From NCBI GenBank assembly GCA_900100835.1, contig FNCM01000004.1:124001-188000 (forward strand): a stretch of 64,000 nt of DNA, written 5' to 3'. The DNA comes from Selenomonas sp. WCT3 (lineage in GTDB: Bacteria > Bacillota > Negativicutes > Selenomonadales > Selenomonadaceae). The position numbers were made by a program, and so were the translations under genes. Under the pieces are notes generated by a model. That model had not been told where the DNA came from. It ran no database searches and saw nothing but the letters and a program-made list of their open reading frames with translations. Each line of letters starts with the position of its first letter. The stretch's first letter is position 1. Positions 33,280-42,836 of the stretch are shown one piece after another.

Positions 33280-35520
33280 TTGACTGCAACAGCAACGAAA
33301 ACCAAGACAAAAGCAAAGGCGAAAGCAAAATCCAAAGTTAAAAAGACCTTGGTTATCGTAGAGTCGCCAGCTAAGGCAAAGACGATTGAAAAATATCTTG
33401 GCCGCAAATATATGGTACGAGCCTCTATGGGGCATCTGCGGGATTTGCCGAAGAGTCAGTTTGGTATTGATGTCGACAATGACTTTGCGCCCAAATACAT
33501 AAATATCCGCGGTAAAGGCGACCTCATCAAGGCACTCAAGAAGGATGCCAAGAACGCCGATAAAGTGTATCTCGCAAGCGACCCTGATCGCGAGGGAGAG
33601 GCTATCGCCTGGCATCTTTCCTATATTCTGGGGTTAGATCCAGAGGAAGACTGCCGCATTGTCTTTAATGAAATTACGAAGCCGGCCATTCAGGATGCTG
33701 TCAAGCACCCACGCTCCATCAACATCGACCAGGTGGATGCCCAGCAGGCACGGCGTATGTTGGACCGAATTGTGGGTTATAAGCTTTCGCCGCTCCTTTG
33801 GCGCAAAGTTCGCAAGGGGCTGTCGGCAGGACGCGTGCAGTCAGTTACAGTAAAACTCATTTGCGACCGGGAAAAGGAAATACAGGCCTTTGATTCCGTG
33901 GAATACTGGACGGTGGGCCTAAAATTGCGCAAAGAGAAATCGGCGATGTTTGATGCGGAACTCACCCAGGTTGACGGCAAAAAACTGGACCTTCATAACG
34001 AAAGAGAAACCAAGGAACTGCTCCTTGATTTTAATAAACAGGAGCTTAAGGTAGAGGCCGTGAAGAAAAGTGAGCGTCGCCGTAAACCATCGGCGCCCTT
34101 TACCACCAGTTCCCTGCAGCAGGATGCGGCCCGCAAGCTGGGCTTTACTTCCCGCAAAACCATGATGCTGGCCCAGCAGCTCTATGAAGGCATCGAATTG
34201 GGCCGCCATGGCGCAACGGGTCTTATCACGTACATGCGTACCGATTCGACCCGCCTTTCCGACCTGGCTCAGAATGATGCTCGCGCCTTTATCGGCGAGC
34301 AGTACGGCGAGGCCTTCGTTCCGCCAAAGCCAAATGTTTATTCTGCTGGGAAAAAGGCCCAGGATGCTCACGAGGCCATTCGTCCCACCAATGTTACGCT
34401 GACGCCGGAGGCAATCGAAAAATTCTTAAATAAGGACCAGCTCAAATTATATACGCTGATTTGGCAGCGTTTCACGGCAAGCCAGATGACGGCTGCTGTC
34501 TACGATACGATGAGCATTTCCATTAAGGCGGGAGAACGCTATACGGTCCGGGCAGCTGGCTCGAAATTGAAATTTGCCGGCTTTACGGCTGTTTACGCTG
34601 GGGCTGATTCCACCAAAAAGGAGAAAGATGTGGTGCTTCCGGAACTGGCGGAAGGCGATATTTTGAATACGGCGAAAACCCTTCCCCAGCAGCACTTCAC
34701 GGAACCGCCACCGCGCTATAATGATGCCTCCCTGGTAAAGACGTTGGAGGAAAAAGAAATCGGACGTCCGAGTACCTATGCCCCGATTATCGAGACGATT
34801 CAGGCGCGTGGTTATGTGCAGCGCATCGATAAGCATTTCCAGCCGACGGAATTAGGTTTTGTGGTAGTGGATATGCTCGAAGAGTATTTCAAGAATATCG
34901 TCGATGTAAAATTTACAGCCAATCTGGAAAATGAGTTGGATGAAATCGCTGAGGGAAAGGTGGAGAAGAACAACCTCCTGCGGGAGTTCTATGGCCCCTT
35001 TGAGACAACGCTGGAAAAAGCCGATGAAGCCATCGGTCATGTTGAGCTTCCTGTGGAAGTTTCGGACGTGAAATGCGAACTCTGTGGCCGGATGATGGTG
35101 GTAAAGCAGGGAAGATTTGGCAAGTTCCTGGCATGCCCCGGCTTTCCGGAATGCCGCAATACCAAACCATTGCTGGTAGACACAGGGGTTAAGTGCCCCA
35201 AATGCGGTGGCGCCATCGTAGAGCGCAAGACTCGCCGCGGCCGGAATTTTTACGGCTGCAAGAATTATCCGGAATGTGATTACACGACTTGGGACCAGCC
35301 GCAGAAGGAGACTTGTCCGAAATGTGGTGCGTTTATGCTGAAACATCACTATAAAAACGGGCGGGCCCTGCTTTATTGCAGCAACGATGCTTGTGAGACT
35401 CGTATTGATCACCCCATCAACAAGGAATTGGATAAGATGCGTCAACGGGCAGAAGCAAAAAAAGCTCGTGATGCGGAGAAAGCAGCTAAGGTTGCGAAAG
35501 AGGAAAAGAATAAGGAATGA
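33280..35520 (+). CDS. topA: DNA topoisomerase I
   Basis: 746-residue type IA topoisomerase that relaxes negative supercoils. It has a TOPRIM domain ([17 protein letters not shown] near residues 24-40; [15 protein letters not shown] near 105), the active-site Tyr in [12 protein letters not shown] near 315-325, and C-terminal zinc-ribbon repeats with CELCG, CPKCGG and CPKCGA pairs. An unusual 20-residue N-terminal extension of alternating Lys, Thr and Ala precedes the TOPRIM. TTG 33280 was chosen because GAGGGAG lies 7 bases before it; an earlier in-frame ATG at 33238 is inside dprA. Its stop overlaps trmFO by ATGA. Confidence 0.95.
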   Translation: MTATATKTKTKAKAKAKSKVKKTLVIVESPAKAKTIEKYLGRKYMVRASMGHLRDLPKSQFGIDVDNDFAPKYINIRGKGDLIKALKKDAKNADKVYLASDPDREGEAIAWHLSYILGLDPEEDCRIVFNEITKPAIQDAVKHPRSINIDQVDAQQARRMLDRIVGYKLSPLLWRKVRKGLSAGRVQSVTVKLICDREKEIQAFDSVEYWTVGLKLRKEKSAMFDAELTQVDGKKLDLHNERETKELLLDFNKQELKVEAVKKSERRRKPSAPFTTSSLQQDAARKLGFTSRKTMMLAQQLYEGIELGRHGATGLITYMRTDSTRLSDLAQNDARAFIGEQYGEAFVPPKPNVYSAGKKAQDAHEAIRPTNVTLTPEAIEKFLNKDQLKLYTLIWQRFTASQMTAAVYDTMSISIKAGERYTVRAAGSKLKFAGFTAVYAGADSTKKEKDVVLPELAEGDILNTAKTLPQQHFTEPPPRYNDASLVKTLEEKEIGRPSTYAPIIETIQARGYVQRIDKHFQPTELGFVVVDMLEEYFKNIVDVKFTANLENELDEIAEGKVEKNNLLREFYGPFETTLEKADEAIGHVELPVEVSDVKCELCGRMMVVKQGRFGKFLACPGFPECRNTKPLLVDTGVKCPKCGGAIVERKTRRGRNFYGCKNYPECDYTTWDQPQKETCPKCGAFMLKHHYKNGRALLYCSNDACETRIDHPINKELDKMRQRAEAKKARDAEKAAKVAKEEKNKE

Positions 35521-36851
35521 AAAAAGTTATCATCATAGGAGCTGGCTTGGCTGGCTCCGAAGCTGCCTGGCAGGCGGCGGAACTTGGTGCAGAGGTAACC
35601 CTTTATGAAATGCGGCCGGTTAAATCGACGCCCGCCCATAAGACTGCGGGTTTTGCCGAACTCGTTTGCAGCAATTCCTTGCGTGGAGCAGGGCTTGAGA
35701 ATGCCGTAGGCGTTCTCAAGGAAGAAATGCGCCGGCTCCATTCGATTATCATGGAGGCAGCAGATGCCACGAAGGTTCCCGCTGGTGGTGCCCTGGCCGT
35801 TGACCGTCATGGTTTTAGTGACTATGTGACGAAAAAGGTGTCAGAGCATCCGCGGATTACCGTAATTCACGAAGAGTTGGAGCGCATTCCGCTGTCGGAG
35901 GATGCGATAACAGTCGTGGCCAGCGGCCCGCTGACGGATGGAAAATTGGCGGAAGATGTGGCTGCCCGTACGGGCAATGATTCGCTGTATTTCTACGATG
36001 CCGCGGCACCGATTGTCAGCCTCGATTCCGTCGATATGAGCAAGGCTTATCGCGCTTCCCGTTACGGAAAAGGAGAGGCGGCTTATATCAACTGTCCCAT
36101 GACGAAGGAAGAGTATGAGGCCTTCTGGACGGAGTTGGTAAATGCCGAAAAGGCGCCGACGAAGGATTTTGAAAAGGAGAAGTTTTTCGAAGGCTGCATG
36201 CCGGTGGAGGTTATGGCCAGCCGTGGGAAAGACACCCTGCTATACGGTCCCCTCAAACCGGTGGGATTGGAGCATCCGGAGACAGGTGTCCGGCCCTATG
36301 CGGTGGTTCAGCTGCGGCAGGATAATGCCAGTGCGACGCTGTATAACATCGTTGGCTTCCAGACTCATTTGAAGTGGCCGGAACAGCGCCGGGTATTTGG
36401 TATGATTCCAGGTTTGGAACACGCCGAATTTTTGCGCTATGGTGTCATGCACCGTAATACCTTCTTGAATTCCCCGCAGCACATGCGCCCAACTCTGCAA
36501 CTTCGTGGGGAGGATTCCCTGCTCTTTGCCGGTCAGATGACTGGGGTGGAGGGCTATATCGAGTCTGCATCATCTGGTCTAATTGCTGGCGTCAATGCTG
36601 CACGGCTGGCCATGGGGAAAGAGCCGTTGGTATTCCCTGCTGAAAGTTGTCATGGGGCATTGTGCCACTATATAACGACTAGTGAGGCGAAACATTTCCA
36701 GCCCATGAATGTGAATTTTGGCATCCTGCCAGAAATCGACATGCGTAATGAAAATGGCAAATACATCAAAGATAAAAAGCTGAAAAAACAGCGTCTGGCT
36801 GAGCGGGCTTTGAACGCGATTGAAATGTTTAAGGATAAGATTGGAGAGTAA
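35517..36851 (+). CDS. trmFO: Folate-dependent tRNA(U54) methyltransferase TrmFO
   Basis: 444-residue FAD enzyme that makes 5-methyluridine at tRNA position 54 using methylenetetrahydrofolate. The FAD loop [11 protein letters not shown] is at residues 8-18. CSNSLRG near 53-59 and the [14 protein letters not shown] segment near 225 are TrmFO hallmarks. It overlaps topA by four bases and is followed directly by hslV. In B. subtilis a tyrosine recombinase gene (codV/xerC) lies between the two; here it is missing. Confidence 0.95.
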   Translation: MKKVIIIGAGLAGSEAAWQAAELGAEVTLYEMRPVKSTPAHKTAGFAELVCSNSLRGAGLENAVGVLKEEMRRLHSIIMEAADATKVPAGGALAVDRHGFSDYVTKKVSEHPRITVIHEELERIPLSEDAITVVASGPLTDGKLAEDVAARTGNDSLYFYDAAAPIVSLDSVDMSKAYRASRYGKGEAAYINCPMTKEEYEAFWTELVNAEKAPTKDFEKEKFFEGCMPVEVMASRGKDTLLYGPLKPVGLEHPETGVRPYAVVQLRQDNASATLYNIVGFQTHLKWPEQRRVFGMIPGLEHAEFLRYGVMHRNTFLNSPQHMRPTLQLRGEDSLLFAGQMTGVEGYIESASSGLIAGVNAARLAMGKEPLVFPAESCHGALCHYITTSEAKHFQPMNVNFGILPEIDMRNENGKYIKDKKLKKQRLAERALNAIEMFKDKIGE

Positions 36852-36855
36852 TGCC

Positions 36856-37398
36856 ATGGAGACACAATTTCATGCCACGACAATCTGTGCGGTTCGTAAA
36901 AATGGCAAGACAGCCATTGCCGGTGATGGACAGGTTACCTTTGGGGAGCACACCATCATGAAGGCCAATGCCCGGAAGGTGCGCCGTCTTTACCACAATA
37001 AGATTCTGGCTGGGTTTGCCGGTTCGGTGGCAGATGCCTTCACCCTGTTTGAGAAATTCGAGGCGAAGCTGGAGTCCTATAATGGCAATTTACAGCGAGC
37101 GGCTGTAGAATTGGCAAAAGAATGGCGAACGGACAAGGTGCTTCGCAAGTTAGAAGCTTTGCTGCTGGTAGCAGATCAGGACACGATGCTGATGCTGTCG
37201 GGCAATGGGGAAGTCATTGAACCAGATGGTGATGTGGCGGCGATTGGGTCTGGCGGATTTTATGCCTTATCGGCCGGCCGGGCCATGGTCAAACACACCG
37301 ACATGAGTGCAGGTGAGATTGCCAAGGAAGCGTTGTCAATTGCAGCGGATATCTGTGTCTACACGAATCATAATATTAAAGTGGAGGAACTGGACTAA
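36856..37398 (+). CDS. hslV: ATP-dependent protease subunit HslV (ClpQ)
   Basis: 180-residue proteasome-like peptidase of the HslUV complex. The conserved core begins [20 protein letters not shown] at residue 8, so maturation to the N-terminal threonine nucleophile (Thr8) would remove a 7-residue leader METQFHA. ATG 36856 follows TTGGAGAG and lies 4 bases after trmFO; the earlier ATG 36820 is inside trmFO. The stop shares one base with the hslU start (TAATG). Confidence 0.93.
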   Translation: METQFHATTICAVRKNGKTAIAGDGQVTFGEHTIMKANARKVRRLYHNKILAGFAGSVADAFTLFEKFEAKLESYNGNLQRAAVELAKEWRTDKVLRKLEALLLVADQDTMLMLSGNGEVIEPDGDVAAIGSGGFYALSAGRAMVKHTDMSAGEIAKEALSIAADICVYTNHNIKVEELD

Positions 37399-38789
37399 TG
37401 GAAGAAATTGGTGTAAATGAACAGACTCCGCGCCAAATCGTGGAAGAACTCAACAAATATATCGTTGGACAGGACGAGGCGAAGCGATCAGTAGCAATCG
37501 CCCTGCGCAATCGTTGGCGCAGCCGGCAGCTGTCTGCTGATATGAAGGAAGAAGTCATTCCGAAGAACATACTGATGATTGGCTCGACTGGTGTGGGAAA
37601 AACGGAAATCGCCCGTCGGCTGGCGAAATTGGTACGGGCGCCATTCATCAAGGTGGAGGCAACCAAATTTACGGAAGTCGGTTATGTGGGCCGTGATGTC
37701 GAATCCATGATTCGGGATTTGGCTGAGACTGCTGTACGGATGGTTCGCCAACAGCGTATTGAAGCAGTTCAGGAAAAGGCAACGGAATTGGCCGAAGAAC
37801 GGATTCTCGATGTATTCGTTCCGGAGCAGAAGAAATCCCAGAATCCTCTAGGAAGGCTTTTTGGCGTCGAGGAAGAGGCAACGGTAGAGCCTCAGCCGGA
37901 ACCGAAGTATCAGGCCGGAAGAGAATGGGTTCGCAAGCGTCTGGAAAATGGTGAGCTTGAACAGGAGATTATTGAGATTGATGTGGAAGAATCTGGCAAG
38001 CCAATGGTGGGCATGTTTGCAGGTTCTAGTCTCGAGGGGATGGGGGATAACCTTCAGGATATGATTGGCAATCTCATGCCAAAGCGCCATAAAAAACGCA
38101 AGGTAACCGTGGAACAGGCCAGGAAGATTTTCACCCAAGAGGAAGCCAACCGCCTGATTGATATGGAAGCCGTGGCGGATGAAGCCATTAAAGTAGCAGA
38201 ACACAGCGGCATTGTTTTCCTGGATGAAATTGATAAAGTTGCCGTCAAGGGAAATTCCTCGGGAGCCGATGTATCCCGTGAAGGTGTTCAGCGGGATATT
38301 TTGCCAATCGTTGAAGGTTCAACGGTTATGACGAAATACGGCCCGCTAAAGACGGATCACGTGCTTTTTATTGCAGCAGGTGCTTTTCATATGGCCAAGC
38401 CTTCGGATCTCATTCCTGAATTGCAGGGGCGTTTCCCCATTCGCGTAGAACTCAAATCCCTGCGCAAAGAGGATTTTGAAAAGATCCTCACCGAACCGCG
38501 CAATGCTTTACTTAAGCAGTATGAAGCACTCCTAGAGACAGAGGGGGTGAGCTTGTCCTTTGCGCCGGATGCGATCTCTCGGTTGGCTCAGCTGGCTTGT
38601 GATGTCAATGATCAGGCAGAGGATATTGGTGCTCGCCGCCTGCACACTCTGCTGGAAAAACTGTTGGAGGAGATAAGCTTTTCCGCCCCAGAACTAGAGG
38701 AGAAACAGGTTGTCATAGATGCTGCCTATGTGGATAAGCAGCTTTCGGATATCGTGGTGAACCGTGATCTGTCGCAATTCATCCTGTAA
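37398..38789 (+). CDS. hslU: ATP-dependent protease ATPase subunit HslU (ClpY)
   Basis: 463-residue AAA+ unfoldase that feeds substrates to HslV. Walker [10 protein letters not shown] is near residues 57-65, Walker [11 protein letters not shown] near 273-282, with an intermediate I-domain between, and the C terminus DLSQFIL is the tail that inserts into HslV. It overlaps hslV by one base. A long hairpin without a U-tract follows, then the codY control region. Confidence 0.96.
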   Translation: MEEIGVNEQTPRQIVEELNKYIVGQDEAKRSVAIALRNRWRSRQLSADMKEEVIPKNILMIGSTGVGKTEIARRLAKLVRAPFIKVEATKFTEVGYVGRDVESMIRDLAETAVRMVRQQRIEAVQEKATELAEERILDVFVPEQKKSQNPLGRLFGVEEEATVEPQPEPKYQAGREWVRKRLENGELEQEIIEIDVEESGKPMVGMFAGSSLEGMGDNLQDMIGNLMPKRHKKRKVTVEQARKIFTQEEANRLIDMEAVADEAIKVAEHSGIVFLDEIDKVAVKGNSSGADVSREGVQRDILPIVEGSTVMTKYGPLKTDHVLFIAAGAFHMAKPSDLIPELQGRFPIRVELKSLRKEDFEKILTEPRNALLKQYEALLETEGVSLSFAPDAISRLAQLACDVNDQAEDIGARRLHTLLEKLLEEISFSAPELEEKQVVIDAAYVDKQLSDIVVNRDLSQFIL

Positions 38790-38803
38790 GGGATATGGTT
38801 TAC

Positions 38804-38838
38804 GAAACTAAGGACCTGAGACTCAGGTCCTTAGTTTC
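38804..38838. other. 16-bp perfect inverted repeat between hslU and codY
   Basis: 38804-38819 pairs with 38823-38838 around a 3-base loop. No T-run follows (TGCGCTGG), so it is not a standard intrinsic terminator. The 3' arm is U-rich itself and might still pause polymerase; it may also protect the 3' end of the hslU mRNA. Confidence 0.6.
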
Positions 38839-38848
38839 TGCGCTGGGG

Positions 38849-38863
38849 AATATTTCGAAAATT
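38849..38863. promoter_or_regulatory. Candidate CodY box upstream of codY
   Basis: AATATTTCGAAAATT differs from the CodY consensus AATTTTCWGAAAATT at 3 of 15 positions. Two weaker matches (4 differences each) lie at 38892-38906 and 38966-38980. CodY controls its own gene in several Firmicutes. The region is AT-rich, so chance matches are likely. Confidence 0.4.
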
Positions 38864-38907
38864 TAATTAAAAATATTGTTCAGCATCTATGATTATTTTG
38901 AAAAATG

Positions 38908-38916
38908 TGATAAAAT
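38908..38916 (+). promoter_or_regulatory. Extended -10 promoter element for codY
   Basis: TGA-TAAAAT, 75 bases before the start. The same nine-base element recurs before flgB at 39863. There is no convincing -35 box. Confidence 0.35.
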
Positions 38917-38991
38917 AACCTTAATAATGCGATGGTTACTTTATTGAACGGATATTGTGTATCGGAATATTTTGAAAAGGAGAAAATTTAA

Positions 38992-39768
38992 ATGGCATCA
39001 TTACTGGAAAAAACAAGAAAAATCAACCGTCTGCTCCAGCGTTCGGAAAATGTTGAGTACGATGGTATTTCCCGTGTTCTCAGCAATGTATTGGGGGCAA
39101 ATGTCTATATCACCAACCGCAAGGGAAAAATTTTTGGCTATGCTTTTGTCGATGATTTCGAGTGCGATTTGATGGTGGATAAGGTCATCAACCAGGGAGA
39201 GTTTCCAAAGCATTATGTGAATTGGCTTATCCGCATGGATGAGACGAATGCAAATCTTCGTTCCAAAACGGGTATGTGTGCCTACGAAGAAAATACGAAA
39301 TGCATGTTTAACGGCAAGAATACGACGATTGTCCCGATTTATGGTGTTGGTGAACGTATTGGTACGCTGATTGTGGCAAAATACGATGAGGAGTTTACCG
39401 ATGATGACCTGCTCCTTTGCGAGTATGGTGCCACGGTGGTTGGCATGGAGATGCTTCGCGACCATGCGGAGAAAATCGAAATCGAGGCACGGAAGAAGGC
39501 AACGGTTCAGATTGCCCTCAATACGCTTTCCTTCTCGGAGCGTAAAGCTGCCATTGCAATCCTGTCGGCACTTCAGGACACGGAAGGCTATCTTGTGGCA
39601 TCGAAAATCGCCGACAAGGTTCGGATTACCCGTTCCGTTATCGTTAATGCACTGCGCAAATTCGAGTCGGCAGGCGTAATTACCTCGAAATCGCTGGGTA
39701 TGAAGGGAACATATATTAAAGTTCTCAACGAATATCTCTTAGATGAAGTTCAGAAAATGAAAGATTAA
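38992..39768 (+). CDS. codY: GTP-sensing pleiotropic repressor CodY
   Basis: 258 residues, family length. The N-terminal GAF domain (about 1-155) binds branched-chain amino acids. The C-terminal winged helix-turn-helix (about 165-245, VASKIADKVRITRSVIVNALRKF cut at its ends) binds DNA. CodY with GTP and isoleucine represses starvation genes. AAGGAGA precedes the ATG by 8 bases. It sits after hslVU and before flgB exactly as in B. subtilis, where CodY also regulates motility. Confidence 0.96.
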   Translation: MASLLEKTRKINRLLQRSENVEYDGISRVLSNVLGANVYITNRKGKIFGYAFVDDFECDLMVDKVINQGEFPKHYVNWLIRMDETNANLRSKTGMCAYEENTKCMFNGKNTTIVPIYGVGERIGTLIVAKYDEEFTDDDLLLCEYGATVVGMEMLRDHAEKIEIEARKKATVQIALNTLSFSERKAAIAILSALQDTEGYLVASKIADKVRITRSVIVNALRKFESAGVITSKSLGMKGTYIKVLNEYLLDEVQKMKD

Positions 39769-39782
39769 GGTCTTTTCCGTAG

Positions 39783-39819
39783 AAGGCTGGTACAAAAATG
39801 TATCAGCCTTTTTATTTTT
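39783..39819 (+). terminator. Rho-independent terminator after codY
   Basis: 12-bp stem (39783-39794 with 39799-39810, one G-U), AAAA loop, TTTATTTTT. It separates codY from the flagellar operon. Confidence 0.88.
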
Positions 39820-39842
39820 GGCAAAAAAATGAGAGAGCCTAC

Positions 39843-39871
39843 TTCTAAAAAGAAGAAAAAAATGATAAAAT
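39843..39871 (+). promoter_or_regulatory. Possible promoter of the flagellar operon
   Basis: TTCTAA (39843-39848), 17-base spacer, TGA-TAAAAT extended -10 (39863-39871). An alternative is TTGAAG-17-TAGAAA at 39872-39900. No flagellar sigma-28 box was seen. The leader to flgB would be about 80 bases. Confidence 0.4.
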
Positions 39872-39958
39872 TTGAAGGAGTTGCAGGGGTTATGTAGAAA
39901 ATAAATAAAAGGTAACTATGAACGGGTGCTAAAATCCGAGAGAGGATGTGATTCTGGA

Positions 39959-40381
39959 ATGCTGGAACAAATCATGAATTCGCCGAACTTCGACTATCTG
40001 GGCCGTGGCCTTCAGGCTGCAAATTTGCGCCACGAAGTCATCAGTAATAACATCGCTAACGTCAATACGCCGAACTTTAAGAGGAGTGCGGTAAATTTTG
40101 AAGACTTGCTGGCAAAAGAAATGCATCTGGGAGACAGCAGCAGACGCGTACAGATGGTACGCACCCATGACCGTCATCTGCCCATGGCGATGCCGGGGAA
40201 GGTTCATGCTGTCATCGAAGAGGATGGCACGACGACCATGCGCGTGGATAACAACAACGTGGATATTGATATTGAAATGGCAAGCCTTGCCAAAAACCAG
40301 CTCTATTACAACGCGATGTCCACCGAGCTGGGGAGCTTTATGACGAAGATGAAGAACGTTATTACCAGCGGTCAGAGTTGA
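39959..40381 (+). CDS. flgB: Flagellar basal-body rod protein FlgB
   Basis: 140 residues forming the proximal rod, exported by the flagellar type III system. The rod signature ISNNIANVNTPNFKR lies at about 27-41. The C terminus is the heptad helix that packs in the axial structure. ATG 39959 starts the protein as in relatives; the ribosome binding site AGAGGA is rather distant (12 bases). A GTG at 39926 is in frame but adds 11 unrelated residues. It is the first gene of the operon. Confidence 0.94.
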   Translation: MLEQIMNSPNFDYLGRGLQAANLRHEVISNNIANVNTPNFKRSAVNFEDLLAKEMHLGDSSRRVQMVRTHDRHLPMAMPGKVHAVIEEDGTTTMRVDNNNVDIDIEMASLAKNQLYYNAMSTELGSFMTKMKNVITSGQS

Positions 40382-40406
40382 TGATGGGAGATAGAGGAGA
40401 AACTTT

Positions 40407-40856
40407 ATGAGCATGTTCTTGGGAATCGATGCAGCAGCATCGGGACTTACAGCCGAGCGCCTTCGTATGGATGTTATTTCCAATAATATTGCGAATGCCA
40501 ATACAACAAGAACTCAGGAAGGCGGTGCATATCACCGCCGTTATGTGGTTTTTGAGCCGCGTGCGAAGTCGGGAAATAGTTTTTCCAGTTTTCTGCAGCG
40601 TTCGGTCAATAAACTCGAAGCAGGGGATGGCGTTCGTGCCGTCAGCATTGGTACAGACGACACTCAGGGGCCTTTGGTATATGACCCCGGCCATCCGGAT
40701 GCGAATGCCCAAGGGTATGTGGAACGCCCAAACGTCAATATCGTGGCCGAAATGGTTGATATGATTACGGCTTCCCGTGCCTACGAGGCGAATACGACGA
40801 CAATCAATGCTGCTAAGTCCATGGTAACAAAGGCATTAGAGATGGGCAGCAAATAA
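40407..40856 (+). CDS. flgC: Flagellar basal-body rod protein FlgC
   Basis: 149-residue rod subunit. The N-terminal ISNNIANANTTR motif and the C-terminal VNIVAEMVDMITASRAYEAN are the FlgC hallmarks. AGAGGAG precedes the ATG; the gap from flgB is 25 bases. Confidence 0.95.
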   Translation: MSMFLGIDAAASGLTAERLRMDVISNNIANANTTRTQEGGAYHRRYVVFEPRAKSGNSFSSFLQRSVNKLEAGDGVRAVSIGTDDTQGPLVYDPGHPDANAQGYVERPNVNIVAEMVDMITASRAYEANTTTINAAKSMVTKALEMGSK

Positions 40857-40897
40857 GCAGAAATTCTTATGATATCGGCTTTTGAAAGGACAGAGCT

Positions 40898-41200
40898 ATG
40901 GATATACAAGCATTGCAAATGACACCGGTGTCGATGCACGCCAACAGTCATTTAGGGGAGACCCAGCCAAAAGAAGAAGTAAAAGGCTTTGGAGAGTATT
41001 TGAAGGATGCTTTGAAGAAGACCAACGAACTCCAGCTGGATTCGGACCGGCAGAATGCATTGCTGGCGGCTGGACAAATTGATGACGTTGCACAGGTGGT
41101 TATTGCCAGCCAGAAGGCTGACATTGCCCTGCAGCTCACCCTTCAGCTTCGGAATCGTGCGATTTCAGCTTATCAGGAAATCATGCGGATGCAGGTATAA
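40898..41200 (+). CDS. fliE: Flagellar hook-basal body complex protein FliE
   Basis: 100-residue adaptor between the MS ring and the rod. The C-terminal half (VVIASQKADIALQLTLQLRN, then AISAYQEIMRMQV) is strongly conserved in FliE. The N-terminal 30 residues are variable. AAAGGACAG precedes the ATG. It sits in the usual place between flgC and fliF. Confidence 0.93.
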   Translation: MDIQALQMTPVSMHANSHLGETQPKEEVKGFGEYLKDALKKTNELQLDSDRQNALLAAGQIDDVAQVVIASQKADIALQLTLQLRNRAISAYQEIMRMQV

Positions 41201-41246
41201 TTTTTATAGCAGATTTAGACAGAATTGACTTGAAGGGATTGAGATC

Positions 41247-42836
41247 ATGGGAGATTGGAAAGAGCGGTATAAGAACCTGTGGGCCAGGTTCAGCAAACGC
41301 CAGCGCTATATCATGCTGGGGTCCGCTTTGGCTATTCTCGTTGCTATCATTGGCCTGAGTGCCTGGTATGGCAATAAGCCGGATATGGTTCCTCTGTTTA
41401 CCAATATGGAAGCAAAGGATGCCGGTGAAGTAGCGGCTAAATTAAAAGAATCAAAAATTAATTACGAAGTGCAGGAAACGAAGCAGGGAACAACTATCCT
41501 GGTTCCGTCCAAGAATGTTCATGATGCTCGCTTGGATTTGGCTTCTCAGGGCTTGCCGCGCGGCAACAAAGGCTTTGAGATTTTCGATGACAGCAAACTC
41601 GGTGTTACCGAATTCCAGAATAAGGTCAATTTCCTTCAGGCACTTCAGGGGGAACTGACCCGTACGATTGAGCAGATTGAAGCAGTCGAAAAAGCTCGGG
41701 TTCATATCGTTCTTCCAGAAGACAGTCTTTACAAGAAGAATGAGAAACCGGCAACGGCATCGATTATGCTTCGTCTCAAACCCCAGGCTGAGCTCAGCAA
41801 AAAAGAAATCAAGGGCATTGTCAATTTGGCAGCCAATAGTATCCAGGGCTTAAAGCCGGAGAACATTACCATCGTTGATGATACAGGCAAGATTCTCAAC
41901 GACCCGGATGAAAACGAAGAAAACAGCGTTGGGGCAAAGACCATGACGCAGTTGGATATGACCAAGAAGGTTCAGGATAATATCCAGAAGAGCATTCAGA
42001 CACTTTTGGACCAGTCGCTAGGTGAAGGCCGTGCTTTTGCCCGGGTAAATGTCGAGCTGGACTTTGACGACCGTACGACGGACAAACAGACCTTCACGCC
42101 AGTAGTGGACGATTCCGGTATTATTCGCAGTCAGCAGGATGTTAGTGAGTCCTATAATGGCACTTCGACCCAGCCGGGCGGTGCCGCTGGTGTTCAGTCG
42201 AATGTTCCGGGGTATGTTGCCCAGAATGGGAATTCCAATGCAGAGTATTCCAAAAAGGAATCGACGAAAAACTACGAAATCAATGAGGAAAAGTCGAAAG
42301 TCGTGGCTGCGCCAGGTTCGATTCGCCGTTTGAATGTAGCTGTGCTGGTCAATGATGATGTCAATGCAACCCAGCAGGACAGCATCATGCGTACGGTAAG
42401 CAGCGCCGCTGGTATCAATCAGGATCGTGGTGACACGATTTCCGTTGAGCCACTGCCGTTCAGTACGGAGCTTAGAGACCGCCGGGCTGCGGAAGAACAG
42501 GCCGCCAAGGATCGTGAAGACCGCATTTTCTACATGCAGATTGCTGCCGCATTGTTGGTTTTGGCACTGATTGTTGGTGCTATCATGATGCGTCGCCGCA
42601 AGAAACAGCAGGAACTTGCCGCACTCGAAGAGCAGAGACGTCTCGAAGAGGAGGAGAAGGCACGTTTGGCAGCAGAGAGGGCAGAACGCGTGGATGCTGG
42701 CGAAGTTGGCGAAGAAGAGCTTACCGAAGAGGAGCAGCGTCATCTTACCGAGAAGCAGACGTTGCAGCAGCTCATCGATCAGAAGCCGGCCGAAGTGGCT
42801 ATGCTTATCAAGACTTGGCTTTCGGAGGATGAATAA
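41247..42836 (+). CDS. fliF: Flagellar M-ring protein FliF
   Basis: 529 residues building the MS ring in the cytoplasmic membrane. Membrane segments are at about 21-41 and 427-447, with the ring-building domains between them outside the membrane. The charged C terminus (about 450-529) ends in the FliG-binding segment (EVAMLIKTWLSEDE). It is directly followed by fliG with no intergenic base. Confidence 0.96.
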   Translation: MGDWKERYKNLWARFSKRQRYIMLGSALAILVAIIGLSAWYGNKPDMVPLFTNMEAKDAGEVAAKLKESKINYEVQETKQGTTILVPSKNVHDARLDLASQGLPRGNKGFEIFDDSKLGVTEFQNKVNFLQALQGELTRTIEQIEAVEKARVHIVLPEDSLYKKNEKPATASIMLRLKPQAELSKKEIKGIVNLAANSIQGLKPENITIVDDTGKILNDPDENEENSVGAKTMTQLDMTKKVQDNIQKSIQTLLDQSLGEGRAFARVNVELDFDDRTTDKQTFTPVVDDSGIIRSQQDVSESYNGTSTQPGGAAGVQSNVPGYVAQNGNSNAEYSKKESTKNYEINEEKSKVVAAPGSIRRLNVAVLVNDDVNATQQDSIMRTVSSAAGINQDRGDTISVEPLPFSTELRDRRAAEEQAAKDREDRIFYMQIAAALLVLALIVGAIMMRRRKKQQELAALEEQRRLEEEEKARLAAERAERVDAGEVGEEELTEEEQRHLTEKQTLQQLIDQKPAEVAMLIKTWLSEDE

